Part shown: piece after piece, positions 1-7,602 of the stretch | Position numbering within the stretch: the stretch's first letter is position 1 | Layout of the letters: each line of letters opens with the position of its first letter | From: GCA-2733415 sp964276095 | GTDB lineage: Bacteria; Bacteroidota; Bacteroidia; Flavobacteriales; Flavobacteriaceae | Length of the DNA stretch: 64,000 bases | Assembly (NCBI GenBank): GCA_964276095.1 | Contig: CAXYDR010000003.1 | Span: 1,718,040 to 1,782,039 of the forward strand | Direction of reading: 5' to 3' | The notes under the pieces: generated by a model | Databases searched by the model: none | The model's input: only the letters and a program-made list of their open reading frames with translations | What the model was told of the DNA's origin: nothing | Program-made: the position numbers and the translations under genes

Positions 1-165
1 GGTATTTCTAATCAAAATTCAGCATATAAGTATAGTGCTACATGGTACTTGGCATTAAGTAAGTTAAAACAAAAGGAATATGCTAAATGTAAAGCTATTT
101 TAAATGAAATACCAAAAGATGCAGATTGGTACGAAAAAGCTCTAAAATTGCTTAGAAAACTATAA
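1..165 (+). CDS. C-terminal end of a TPR-like protein (partial)
   Basis: An open frame enters from the left edge and ends at TAA 163-165, giving about 54 residues. The visible part contains WYLALSKLKQKEYAKCKAIL, which looks like the last helical hairpins of a tetratricopeptide-type protein. The N-terminus lies outside the window, so the function cannot be read. A strong terminator follows 24 bp after the stop, so this is the last gene of its operon. The TPR assignment is inferred from residue pattern only. Confidence 0.6.
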   Translation, partial: GISNQNSAYKYSATWYLALSKLKQKEYAKCKAILNEIPKDADWYEKALKLLRKL

Positions 166-188
166 AACTAGTGGTTTTAATGAATATA

Positions 189-223
189 AAAATGCCCAAG
201 ATAATCAGCTTGGGCATTTTTTT
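189..223 (+). terminator. Rho-independent terminator
   Basis: Perfect 10-bp stem AATGCCCAAG (191-200) and CTTGGGCATT (209-218) with an 8-nt loop, followed by a T run. It ends the TPR-like gene. Confidence 0.9.
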
Positions 224-227
224 ATGC

Positions 228-351
228 TGTCATTTCGACCAGATGAGAAATCTCATATGTGTAAGTAAGTATGAGTAACACGCCAGAATAAGTCTTCAAA
301 GAGTGATATTCAGGATACTATTTCTCCCAAAGGTGAAATGACAACAGAAGA
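228..351. repeat. Dispersed palindromic intergenic repeat (TGTCATTTCGAC family)
   Basis: The left arm begins TGTCATTTCGACC with GAGAAATCTCA nearby. The right arm, read on the minus strand, begins TGTCATTTCACC with GAGAAATA. The two arms face each other about 70 bp apart. Related single or paired copies occur near 16341-16425, 18412-18441 and 19068-19095, so this is a multi-copy repeat. It also contains ACACGCCAGAATAA (278-291), found again at 29534-29547. Confidence 0.75.
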
Positions 352-366
352 ATATAGTAGAACCAA

Positions 367-2142
367 TTATTTCAATAGTTTTAATCCTCCATCAATCAAA
401 TGTGCGATTTCTGACCGCTCATTTTTAATCAATTCTAATCTGTCAAATAGAACGGTTTTAAATGCTGTTGTTTTGTGATTGACAGATAATTCATATAACT
501 CTAAAGTTAATAACCAATCAGAATTATAGTTAGTTGTGATTGAATCAAAAATATACTTCCCTTTTTCTTCTGAATAAGAATTATGATCTCTCATTTCTCT
601 TACTTCTTTATATAAGTTTTCTAAAGCAATAGTTTGAGTATTTTTACTCACTTTAACGGTTTTTGTGTCTGAAACATGATATAGATTATCAAACGATCTA
701 AAATCGGCACTTCCTGCATAAGCAGATACAATTGATGAACCTACTGCTAAATCAAAGGTTCCGTATTCGGGTTTGAAAAGTATCTGGTCTTTATAAGTCA
801 CCGTACAATCTTCAAATTGAATCAAAATCAGTTTTCCGTGAATATTTCTAATTCCTGTAACATTTAATCCTTCAACGATAATACCGCTTTCATATTCAAA
901 TGAAATTCGTTTTCCGTCATAAAAGTTATAGGCTTGTAAGTCACGAGGACCCATGTCTTCAATAGCAAGGTTAATTCCTTTTAATCTTCCTATCGGTGAG
1001 CTAAACCCATGTATGTGTGCTTCCGTTCCGTGTCCTATTAATTCTTGTTCTCTATTTGCTAATGCAGTTGGTCCTTCAGTTTTAAAGAATACAACATTAT
1101 TGTCCTCATCTTTAATAATTTCAGTAAAAACTCCTGAAATTTCTAAGCCAGTATTTAATTCAATTGTTCCTATTTTTTTAGAATCAACTAATTTTTGTAA
1201 TCCTCTCCATCCACCTTTTCTTAAGGCCATGGTTCCCGCATATTCTTCTAATACTTCCATTAAATACGCAAAATCAGGAGTAACATATAGTTGAGGTTGA
1301 GGTTTTGTAATGTCAAATTCCTGTGTAGCAACTTTAACATTATAGGGTAGTTTTCTTACATCATCAGTCATACACCATTCACTTTCTCCTATGGAAGATA
1401 GTAATCCAGCTCCGTATATTTTAGGATCTTCAACTGTGCCAATCATTCCATATTCAACAGTCCACCAATGTAGGTTTCGTATTTGAGCCATTTCTGATAA
1501 TGGAACTTTTTTGTTTTGTAATTCATTAACCAAATTTTCAGCAGCGTTTATTTCTTTAATAGAAGAACTGGCTGCTTCTTTTAAAATAGATAAATTCCTT
1601 ACCGCTTCATACATGTCATTATCATGTGATGATAAAATTGCTTTAGCTCCAATTTCTCCAAAACGTCTTAAGTATTCAGCGTAATCTGGATTAGCAATTA
1701 TAGGGGCATGACCTGCAGCTTCATGAATAATATCTGGAGCTGGGGTGTATTCAATATTATCTAACTGACGAATGTCTGATGCAATAACTAAAACTTTATA
1801 GGCTTGAAATTCCATAAAAGCATTCGGAGGAATAAATCCATCTACAGCTACTGCGGCCCAACCAATTTCTTTCAAAATACGATTCATTCCATACATGCTT
1901 GGGATATTTTCAATATCTATCCCAGTCATTTCTAGTCCTTTGGTATAAGAATCATGAGCTACTTTACTAAGATATGAAACGTTTTTACGCATTACAAAAC
2001 GCCACACTGCCTGATTTATAGGAGAATAATCAGTGTAATCTTGCGGTTTGATAAATTGTTTTAAATGCGGTGGTAACCTGTCTATTAACGGGTTTGTTTG
2101 AATCTTGGCATCCATTCTTCTTTGATTAAATATTTTAAACAA
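367..2142 (-). CDS. Aromatic amino acid hydroxylase (phenylalanine 4-monooxygenase), long Bacteroidota form
   Basis: 591-residue cytosolic pterin- and iron-dependent hydroxylase, expected to convert phenylalanine to tyrosine with O2 and tetrahydropterin. The iron facial triad is visible: H140 and H145 in PDIIHEAAGHAP and E230 in WWTVEYG. The catalytic core covers roughly residues 60-320. Bacterial PhhA enzymes are usually under 300 residues; here about 270 extra C-terminal residues follow, with no motif I recognise. The gene is divergent from the TetR regulator, sharing a 103-bp intergenic region, and lies beside the phenylacetate operon, so it probably belongs to the same aromatic catabolic unit. 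A second ATG at codon 10 (MDAKIQ) is a possible start. Phenylalanine rather than tryptophan as substrate is inferred from family and context. Confidence 0.88.
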   Translation of the reverse strand: MFKIFNQRRMDAKIQTNPLIDRLPPHLKQFIKPQDYTDYSPINQAVWRFVMRKNVSYLSKVAHDSYTKGLEMTGIDIENIPSMYGMNRILKEIGWAAVAVDGFIPPNAFMEFQAYKVLVIASDIRQLDNIEYTPAPDIIHEAAGHAPIIANPDYAEYLRRFGEIGAKAILSSHDNDMYEAVRNLSILKEAASSSIKEINAAENLVNELQNKKVPLSEMAQIRNLHWWTVEYGMIGTVEDPKIYGAGLLSSIGESEWCMTDDVRKLPYNVKVATQEFDITKPQPQLYVTPDFAYLMEVLEEYAGTMALRKGGWRGLQKLVDSKKIGTIELNTGLEISGVFTEIIKDEDNNVVFFKTEGPTALANREQELIGHGTEAHIHGFSSPIGRLKGINLAIEDMGPRDLQAYNFYDGKRISFEYESGIIVEGLNVTGIRNIHGKLILIQFEDCTVTYKDQILFKPEYGTFDLAVGSSIVSAYAGSADFRSFDNLYHVSDTKTVKVSKNTQTIALENLYKEVREMRDHNSYSEEKGKYIFDSITTNYNSDWLLTLELYELSVNHKTTAFKTVLFDRLELIKNERSEIAHLIDGGLKLLK

Positions 2143-2211
2143 AGCTATGAATTATTATCAAGCTCAGAATATCAAGAATGACTATTATTTTATCAATTAA
2201 ATGGAATTCTA

Positions 2212-2238
2212 TATATTAGCATCTAACTAACGTTAATT
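2212..2238 (+). promoter_or_regulatory. Promoter -7 element and probable PaaR-type operator of the TetR gene
   Basis: TATATTAG (2212-2219) resembles the Bacteroidota -7 element TAnnTTTG. Six bp later comes AACTAACGTTAATT (2225-2238), a 14-bp palindrome with one mismatched pair. It lies 7 bp before the TetR start and shares the AACTAAC half-site with the perfect operator at 2868-2885, suggesting autoregulation. Confidence 0.6.
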
Positions 2239-2245
2239 AGCCTTA

Positions 2246-2815
2246 ATGAAAACCTCCATAAGAAAACAAGAGATTATAAATAAGTCTGAAATTCTTTTCA
2301 AAGAAAAGGGCTACAGCGCTGTTACTATGCGTGATATTGCTGCTGTTATGGGGATGAAAGCCGCTAGTTTGTACAATCACATTAAGTCAAAACAGGAAAT
2401 TCTTTCTGAAATTATATTGTCTTTAGCCGAGCAGTTTACTTCTGGTATGGATGCTATTGTGGCTTCTGAAAAAACAACATTAGAAAAATTACAAGAAATA
2501 ATAGCATTACATATTCAAATTACATCAAGCCACCCTAATGGAATGGCATCTTTAAATGCTAATTGGATGCATTTAGAGGAAAAGTTAGATTATTATTTTG
2601 AATTGAGAGATGGTTACGAAGATAGTTTTAGGAAGATAATTGTTAATGGAATTGATAAGAATGAAATCTCAGAAGTTAATCCTGAAGTATTGTTGTTTTC
2701 AATGTTATCAACTTTACGATCACTATACCTATGGATTCCAAAAAAAGATGATGTAAATCTTAAGGATTTAGATGCTGATTTAAGTAAGGTATTACTCGAA
2801 GGAGTAATAGTATAA
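2246..2815 (+). CDS. paaR: TetR/AcrR-family transcriptional regulator, probable PaaR
   Basis: 189-residue regulator. The N-terminal TetR helix-turn-helix spans about residues 10-55 (VTMRDIAAVMGMKAASLYNH), followed by a helical ligand-binding and dimerisation domain. It is the first gene of the phenylacetate cluster, 92 bp ahead of paaE. TetR-family PaaR repressors in other phyla respond to phenylacetyl-CoA and bind CNAAC...GTTNG palindromes; the palindromes at 2225-2238 and 2868-2885 fit that general form. I infer that it represses itself and paaE onward until phenylacetyl-CoA accumulates. The name paaR is by context and operator similarity; the ligand is not visible in the sequence. Confidence 0.75.
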   Translation: MKTSIRKQEIINKSEILFKEKGYSAVTMRDIAAVMGMKAASLYNHIKSKQEILSEIILSLAEQFTSGMDAIVASEKTTLEKLQEIIALHIQITSSHPNGMASLNANWMHLEEKLDYYFELRDGYEDSFRKIIVNGIDKNEISEVNPEVLLFSMLSTLRSLYLWIPKKDDVNLKDLDADLSKVLLEGVIV

Positions 2816-2852
2816 TATTTTGGCGCTAATCCGTAAACTAAAAACACATTCA

Positions 2853-2885
2853 TAAACTTGCAAAACTAACTAACAATTGTTAGTT
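2853..2885 (+). promoter_or_regulatory. paa operon -7 element and 18-bp perfect palindromic operator
   Basis: AACTAACAATTGTTAGTT (2868-2885) is a perfect 18-bp palindrome. It starts 7 bp after TAAACTTG (2853-2860), a 7/8 match to TAnnTTTG, so it would cover the transcription start. The paaE start is 22 bp downstream. The geometry matches the site upstream of the TetR gene. No good -33 TTG is visible at standard spacing. Confidence 0.75.
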
Positions 2886-2907
2886 TTGAGAAAATTACAA
2901 AAAGCAT

Positions 2908-3984
2908 ATGGCTGATTTTCAAAAATTAGTAGTAAAAGATATACATAAAGAAACTAAAGATACGGTTGCAGTTACGTTTGAAGTACCTGAATCGTTACAT
3001 GAAGAGTTTCAATATAAACAAGGACAGCATTTAAATATTAAAAAAGATATTAATGGTGAAGATATTCGTCGTTCATATTCATTGTGTTCTAGTCCGATAG
3101 AAAATAAATGGCAAGTAGCTATTAAAAAAATAAAGGGAGGAGTTTTTTCAACTTATGCAAATGACGAACTAAAAGCGGGAGATGTGTTAGAAGTAACGGC
3201 TCCTGATGGAAAGTTTTTTGTAGAGGTAGATGTTACTAAACCAAAACATTATATTGTTTTTGCTGCTGGTAGTGGTATCACACCAATTCTATCTATTATA
3301 AAAACGCATTTGTCTCTTGAGCCAGAAGCAACTGTTCAGTTGTTCTATTTGAATAGCAAAGTGAAAAGTATTATCTTTAAGGATGAAATAGAAGGTCTTA
3401 AGAATACGTTCTTAAACAGGTTTGAGGTTTTCTACTTTTTAACAAAAGAGAACAGAGGGATTCCTTTATTAAAAGGAAGATTTACTTCTGAAAAACTTCA
3501 AGAATTAACAAGTAAAGTGATTGATATACCATCTGTTGATGAATGCTTTTTGTGTGGTCCTGAGGAAATGATTTTCTTAATTAGAGATGAATTAGTTGCA
3601 GCAGGTTTATCAAAAGAAAAAGTACACTTTGAATTATTTAACGCAGGTAATACTGAGGAAGATAAAAAACATATTGCTGAAGTATTAGAACATCAGGCAG
3701 AACATACTGAAATCACCATTATTGATGGAGATAAAGAATTTCATTTTGAAATGGATGTTGCTGATCACGATAATATTCTTGATGCAGCTTTAGCGAATGA
3801 CGCTGATTTACCTTTTGCTTGTAAAGGAGGAGTATGTTGTACCTGTAGAGCAAAAGTGATTGAAGGTAAAGTAGAAATGAAATTAAATTACGGATTAGAA
3901 CCAGATGAGGTGGAAGCGGGTTATGTACTAACTTGTCAAGCAGTTCCAACTACTGATAAAGTAGTGGTAGATTTTGATGCGTAG
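2908..3984 (+). CDS. paaE: Phenylacetyl-CoA 1,2-epoxidase reductase subunit PaaE
   Basis: 358 residues, close to the usual PaaE length. It passes electrons from NADPH through FAD and a 2Fe-2S centre to the PaaA di-iron site. An FNR-like FAD domain covers about residues 5-105 (RRSYSLCS motif) and an NAD(P)-binding domain about 110-235 (FAAGSGITPILS and CGPEEM). A C-terminal plant-type ferredoxin domain has cluster ligands C305, C310, C313 and C343. It is the first structural gene after the operator at 2868, with paaA beginning 94 bp downstream. Having the reductase gene first (E-A-B-C-D) differs from the A-B-C-D-E order of E. coli. Confidence 0.95.
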   Translation: MADFQKLVVKDIHKETKDTVAVTFEVPESLHEEFQYKQGQHLNIKKDINGEDIRRSYSLCSSPIENKWQVAIKKIKGGVFSTYANDELKAGDVLEVTAPDGKFFVEVDVTKPKHYIVFAAGSGITPILSIIKTHLSLEPEATVQLFYLNSKVKSIIFKDEIEGLKNTFLNRFEVFYFLTKENRGIPLLKGRFTSEKLQELTSKVIDIPSVDECFLCGPEEMIFLIRDELVAAGLSKEKVHFELFNAGNTEEDKKHIAEVLEHQAEHTEITIIDGDKEFHFEMDVADHDNILDAALANDADLPFACKGGVCCTCRAKVIEGKVEMKLNYGLEPDEVEAGYVLTCQAVPTTDKVVVDFDA

Positions 3985-3992
3985 ATAAAATA

Positions 3993-4066
3993 ATGAATAC
4001 CGAATTTCAAATAATGAATACCGAAGTGAATCTTCTTAATTCAGTATTAGTTACTCGTTATTCTAA
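3993..4066. repeat. Spacer hairpin of the GAATACCGAA type
   Basis: AATGAATACCGAA occurs twice in this spacer, and the second copy can fold with TTCAGTATT downstream. Related GAATACCGAA/TTCGGTATTC-like arms occur in the spacers at 10786-10862 and 14560-14604 of the same operon. It looks like a small intergenic repeat rather than a terminator, since it lacks a T run. Confidence 0.5.
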
Positions 4067-4078
4067 ATTCATATTGAT

Positions 4079-5026
4079 ATGAGTGAAGAAGAAATTAAAA
4101 AACATGAAATTGCGTTTGAGCAAAAAATCACTGATGACGTTCGTATAGAGCCGAAAGATTGGATGCCTGAGAAATATAGAAAAACTCAAATTCGTCAAAT
4201 TTCTCAACATGCACATTCTGAAATTGTAGGGATGTTACCTGAAGGAAATTGGATTACCAGAGCGCCATCATTAAGAAGAAAAGTTGCTTTGTTGGCTAAA
4301 ATTCAAGATGAAGCTGGTCACGGATTGTATTTATACAGTGCTTGTGAAACTTTAGGGATTTCTCGTGATGAATTATATGAACAATTACATACAGGGAAAG
4401 CGAAATACTCAAGTATTTTTAATTACCCAACTGTAACTTGGGCAGATATGGGTGCTGTTGGATGGTTAGTTGATGGAGCAGCAATTATCAATCAAATTCC
4501 ATTGATGAATACTTCTTATGGGCCATACGCAAGAGCAATGGTTCGTGTATGTAAAGAGGAAAGTTTTCACCAGCGTCAAGGGTTTGAAATCATGCTGAAA
4601 TTAGTGAATGGAAGCGAAGAGCAAAAAGAAATGGCTCAAGATGCATTGAATAGATGGTGGTGGCCATCATTAATGATGTTAGGTCCTACTGATGCAGAAT
4701 CGGTACATACAGCTCAATCTTTACGTTGGAAATTAAAACGTAAAACTAATGATGAATTACGTCAGCAGTTTATAGATCAAACTGTTCCTCAAGCTGAGGT
4801 GTTAGGATTGACTATCCCAGATCCAGATTTAAAATGGAATGAAGAACGTCAAAGCTATGATTTTGGTGCAATTGATTGGGACGAGTTTTGGCAAGTAGTT
4901 AAAGGTCACGGTCCTTGTAATAAAGAAAGATTAAGTGCAAGAGTAAATGCTTGGGAAGAAGGAACTTGGGTTCGTGATGGAGCAATGGCATTTGCAGCAA
5001 AAAAAGAAATTAAAAAAGCAGTATAA
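4079..5026 (+). CDS. paaA: Phenylacetyl-CoA 1,2-epoxidase catalytic subunit PaaA
   Basis: 315-residue ferritin-like di-iron oxygenase subunit that epoxidises the aromatic ring of phenylacetyl-CoA. The iron ligands are all visible: E48, E78-x-x-H81 (in DEAGHG), D132 and E161-x-x-H164 (in EESFHQ). They keep a constant +6 offset from the ligands I recall for E. coli PaaA. The protein works in complex with PaaB, PaaC and the reductase PaaE. It is followed 30 bp later by paaB. The family is one of the most recognisable in the pathway, and nothing in this copy looks damaged. Confidence 0.97.
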   Translation: MSEEEIKKHEIAFEQKITDDVRIEPKDWMPEKYRKTQIRQISQHAHSEIVGMLPEGNWITRAPSLRRKVALLAKIQDEAGHGLYLYSACETLGISRDELYEQLHTGKAKYSSIFNYPTVTWADMGAVGWLVDGAAIINQIPLMNTSYGPYARAMVRVCKEESFHQRQGFEIMLKLVNGSEEQKEMAQDALNRWWWPSLMMLGPTDAESVHTAQSLRWKLKRKTNDELRQQFIDQTVPQAEVLGLTIPDPDLKWNEERQSYDFGAIDWDEFWQVVKGHGPCNKERLSARVNAWEEGTWVRDGAMAFAAKKEIKKAV

Positions 5027-5056
5027 TTCTCTTTAAGAGATTCAAAAAGAATATCG

Positions 5057-5341
5057 ATGAAAAATAATTGGCCTCTTTGGGAAGTATTTATAAGAAGTAA
5101 AAACGGATTAGAACACAAACATTGTGGAAGTCTTCATGCATCTGATGCCGAAATGGCTTTAGAAAACGCAAGAGATGTCTATACACGTAGATTAGAAGGT
5201 GTTAGTATTTGGGTAGTAGAATCAAAAGATATTACTGCTACTAATCCAGAAAACAATGGTGAGTTATTCGAGCCAGCACAAGATAAGGTTTACAGGCACC
5301 CTACGTTTTATAAATTGCCAGATGAATTAAAACACATGTAA
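5057..5341 (+). CDS. paaB: Phenylacetyl-CoA 1,2-epoxidase subunit PaaB
   Basis: 94-residue structural subunit that bridges PaaA-PaaC dimers in the epoxidase complex. Family motifs are visible: WPLWEVFIRSKNG at the N-terminus, HCGSLHASDAEMAL, and GVSIWVV. The length matches the E. coli protein (95 residues). It lies between paaA and paaC. The spacer to paaC (78 bp) contains two hairpins, the second placed just before the paaC start. Confidence 0.95.
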   Translation: MKNNWPLWEVFIRSKNGLEHKHCGSLHASDAEMALENARDVYTRRLEGVSIWVVESKDITATNPENNGELFEPAQDKVYRHPTFYKLPDELKHM

Positions 5342-5411
5342 TTTTAGTGTAACTAAAATTACAATTCCTGTGTAAACGGGAAACTAATTTAAAGATCCCC
5401 ACTTTCGTGGG
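5341..5411. repeat. Two hairpins in the paaB-paaC spacer
   Basis: ATTTTAGT-GTA-ACTAAAAT (5341-5359) overlaps the end of paaB. CCCAC-TTTC-GTGGG (5398-5411) lies 8 bp before the paaC ATG. The second hairpin and its surroundings (TTTAAA, hairpin, CA, TTAAA, ATGAAAA) recur almost exactly before paaH at 7571-7606. Confidence 0.7.
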
Positions 5412-5419
5412 CATTAAAG

Positions 5420-6175
5420 ATGAAAAACGAAAACTTATATAATTACATACTAGGTGTAGCTGATAATTCATTAATTCTTGGACAAAGAATAGGTGAGTTG
5501 TGTGGTCATGGTCCTAGTTTAGAAACGGATATTGCTTGTACAAATGTTTCTTTAGATTTATTCGGACAAGTTCGTAGTTATTTCCAGTATGCAGCAGAAA
5601 TTGCTGGGGAAGGAAAAACAGAAGATGATATTGCTTTTTTACGTAGAGAGCGTGAGTATAAAAATGTATTGTTGGTAGAACAACCAAATACAGACTTTGC
5701 TTATACAATTGTTCGTCAGTTTTTGTTTGATGTGTATCATTTGTTGTTTTTACAAGAATTACAAAATAGTACAGATGAAACTCTTGTGGCAATAGCTAAG
5801 AAATCAATTAAAGAAGTGAGTTATCATGAACGTTTTTCTTCTGATTGGATAAAACGTTTAGGTGATGGTACAGAAGTAAGTAACCAGAAAATTCAAGAAG
5901 CAATAAATAATTTGTGGACCTATACAGATGAATTATTTCATCAAACTGATGCTGATAAAGCTATGGTAACTGCTGGAGTTGGAGTAGATGTAACTGCTTT
6001 AAAAAAGGCATATTATGCTAAAGTTAATTCAGTTTTAGAAATAGCAACTATTGCAATTCCTGAATCAAAATGGTTTCAAAAAGGAGGTAAAGAAGGTGTG
6101 CACACTGAACATTTAGGGTTTATGTTATCCGATATGCAATATATGCAACGAACTTACCCAGGTATGGAGTGGTAA
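5420..6175 (+). CDS. paaC: Phenylacetyl-CoA 1,2-epoxidase structural subunit PaaC
   Basis: 251-residue ferritin-like subunit, structurally related to PaaA but non-catalytic; it stabilises PaaA and helps bind CoA substrate. Landmarks are LGQRIGELCGHGPSLE near the N-terminus, DLFGQVRSYFQYA, and the C-terminal LGFMLSDMQYMQRTYPG. The length agrees with the family (about 250). The start follows the CCCAC-TTTC-GTGGG hairpin by 8 bp, so the hairpin would sit against the initiation region of the mRNA. paaD starts 19 bp downstream. Confidence 0.95.
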   Translation: MKNENLYNYILGVADNSLILGQRIGELCGHGPSLETDIACTNVSLDLFGQVRSYFQYAAEIAGEGKTEDDIAFLRREREYKNVLLVEQPNTDFAYTIVRQFLFDVYHLLFLQELQNSTDETLVAIAKKSIKEVSYHERFSSDWIKRLGDGTEVSNQKIQEAINNLWTYTDELFHQTDADKAMVTAGVGVDVTALKKAYYAKVNSVLEIATIAIPESKWFQKGGKEGVHTEHLGFMLSDMQYMQRTYPGMEW

Positions 6176-6194
6176 TAATAGAATAGAATAAATA

Positions 6195-6686
6195 ATGGTT
6201 CCTCAAATAGATAAAGAATTACATCCGATTTTAGCTCAGGTTTCTGACCCAGAAATCCCTGTATTGTCTATTTTGGAAATGGGAGTTGTACGATCTGCAC
6301 AATTAATTAATGGTGTTGTTCAGGTTGTTATTACACCTACTTATTCAGGATGTCCAGCAATGGATGTAATTGGAGATGATATAAAAAAGATACTGAAAGA
6401 GAATGGATATGATGCTACTGTTAAATTAGTATTATCTCCAGCTTGGACTACCGATTGGATTACTGCGAAAGGAAGAAAAGCATTACTTGATTATGGTATA
6501 GCTCCACCTTTAGATGCAGAAGCTGATAAAGATGTTTTATTAGGAAGTAAAAAATTAGTTGGCTGCCCACAATGTGGCTCCACAAATACTAAGATGGTCA
6601 GTCAGTTTGGCTCCACGGCATGTAAAGCGTTCTTTCAATGTGAAGATTGTTTAGAGCCTTTTGACTACTTTAAATGTTTAAAATAA
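6195..6686 (+). CDS. paaD: PaaD, iron-sulphur/di-iron centre maturation factor of the epoxidase
   Basis: 163 residues. The N-terminal MIP18/DUF59 domain covers about residues 5-100, with the family core DPEIPVLSILEMGVV and the YSGCPAMD cysteine. The C-terminal zinc ribbon has C124-x-x-C127 and C149-x-x-C152. PaaD proteins are not catalytic in the pathway but are needed for an active epoxidase, probably through Fe-S or metal centre assembly. It lies immediately after paaC as in other paa operons. Confidence 0.93.
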   Translation: MVPQIDKELHPILAQVSDPEIPVLSILEMGVVRSAQLINGVVQVVITPTYSGCPAMDVIGDDIKKILKENGYDATVKLVLSPAWTTDWITAKGRKALLDYGIAPPLDAEADKDVLLGSKKLVGCPQCGSTNTKMVSQFGSTACKAFFQCEDCLEPFDYFKCLK

Positions 6687-6693
6687 TTAAATC

Positions 6694-6714
6694 ATTCCCG
6701 CTATAAGCGGGAAT
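6694..6714. repeat. Hairpin in the paaD-paaG spacer
   Basis: ATTCCCGC-TATAA-GCGGGAAT is a perfect 8-bp stem with a 5-nt loop. It has no T run, so it is unlikely to be a complete terminator, and transcription presumably continues into paaG 19 bp later. Confidence 0.75.
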
Positions 6715-6732
6715 TGGTGTTTATATAAAGAT

Positions 6733-7512
6733 ATGAGTTCAATAACTTTAAAAATAGAAAATAACGTTGCGTATCTTACGCTTAATCGCCCTGATGTATT
6801 CAATAGTTTCAATAGAGAGATGGCATTGAATCTTCAAGGAAAATTAGATGACTGCGAAAAGAACGATGAGGTTAGAGCAATTGTTTTAACTGGAAAGGGA
6901 AAAGCATTTTGTGCAGGTCAGGATTTAAAAGAAGTGACTACTCCAGAATTGAATCCTGGATTTAAAGCTATTTTAGAAGAACACTATAATCCAATTATCG
7001 AACGAATTAGAGCTATTGAAAAACCAGTAATTGGTGCTGTTAATGGTGTTGCAGCAGGCGCAGGAGCTAATATTGCATTAGCTTGTGATATTGTTGTAGC
7101 AAATGAAAAAGCTAGTTTTATTCAGGCATTTAGTAAAATAGGTTTGATACCTGATAGTGCAGGAACTTTTTTTTTACCACGTTTAATTGGTCTTCAAAAA
7201 GCAACAGCTTTAATGATGACTGGTGATAAGGTAGATGCTATAGAAGCTGAACGTATTGGGATGATATATAAATATTTCTCAGTAGAAAATTTTGAAGAAG
7301 AGGTAAATAAGTTAGCCGTTAAAATGGCTAAAATGCCAACTAAAGGGTTGGGATTAACAAAAAGAGTATTGAACGAATCTTTAGTAAATAATTTACAAGA
7401 GCAATTAGCTTTAGAGTCTAAATACCAAATCGAAGCAGCTCAAACAGAAGACTATTCAGAAGGGGTAAATGCCTTTATGGAAAAAAGGAAACCTAATTTT
7501 ATAGGTAAGTAA
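6733..7512 (+). CDS. paaG: 2-(1,2-epoxy-1,2-dihydrophenyl)acetyl-CoA isomerase PaaG
   Basis: 259-residue crotonase-fold enzyme that isomerises the ring epoxide to oxepin-CoA. Family landmarks are LTLNRPDVFNSFN, FCAGQDL (oxyanion-hole region), NGVAAGAGANIALACDIV, FSKIGLIPDSAGT and the C-terminal YSEGVNAFMEKRKPNF. The last two match PaaG rather than general enoyl-CoA hydratases. The two catalytic glutamates of hydratases are not conserved here, as expected for an isomerase. It lies between paaD and paaH. Confidence 0.92.
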   Translation: MSSITLKIENNVAYLTLNRPDVFNSFNREMALNLQGKLDDCEKNDEVRAIVLTGKGKAFCAGQDLKEVTTPELNPGFKAILEEHYNPIIERIRAIEKPVIGAVNGVAAGAGANIALACDIVVANEKASFIQAFSKIGLIPDSAGTFFLPRLIGLQKATALMMTGDKVDAIEAERIGMIYKYFSVENFEEEVNKLAVKMAKMPTKGLGLTKRVLNESLVNNLQEQLALESKYQIEAAQTEDYSEGVNAFMEKRKPNFIGK

Positions 7513-7525
7513 TATTCTAATTTAG

Positions 7526-7596
7526 TTGTCACACTGAGCTTGTCGAAGTGTAAATAATAATAAGTTCAATTTAAAAGTTACCCACTTTCGTGGGCA
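7526..7596. repeat. Palindromic repeats in the paaG-paaH spacer
   Basis: Two elements are visible. One is TTGTCACACTGAGCTTGTCG plus AAGTGTAA (7526-7553), whose ends CACT/AGTG are complementary; this is a dispersed-repeat form common in flavobacteria. The other is CCCAC-TTTC-GTGGG (7581-7594), 8 bp before the paaH start and identical to the hairpin before paaC. Confidence 0.7.
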
Positions 7597-7602
7597 ATAA
7601 AT

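Noticed and set aside
953..1294. 113-codon plus-strand ORF
   Set aside because: Fully antisense to the phenylalanine hydroxylase gene, which has all its catalytic residues.
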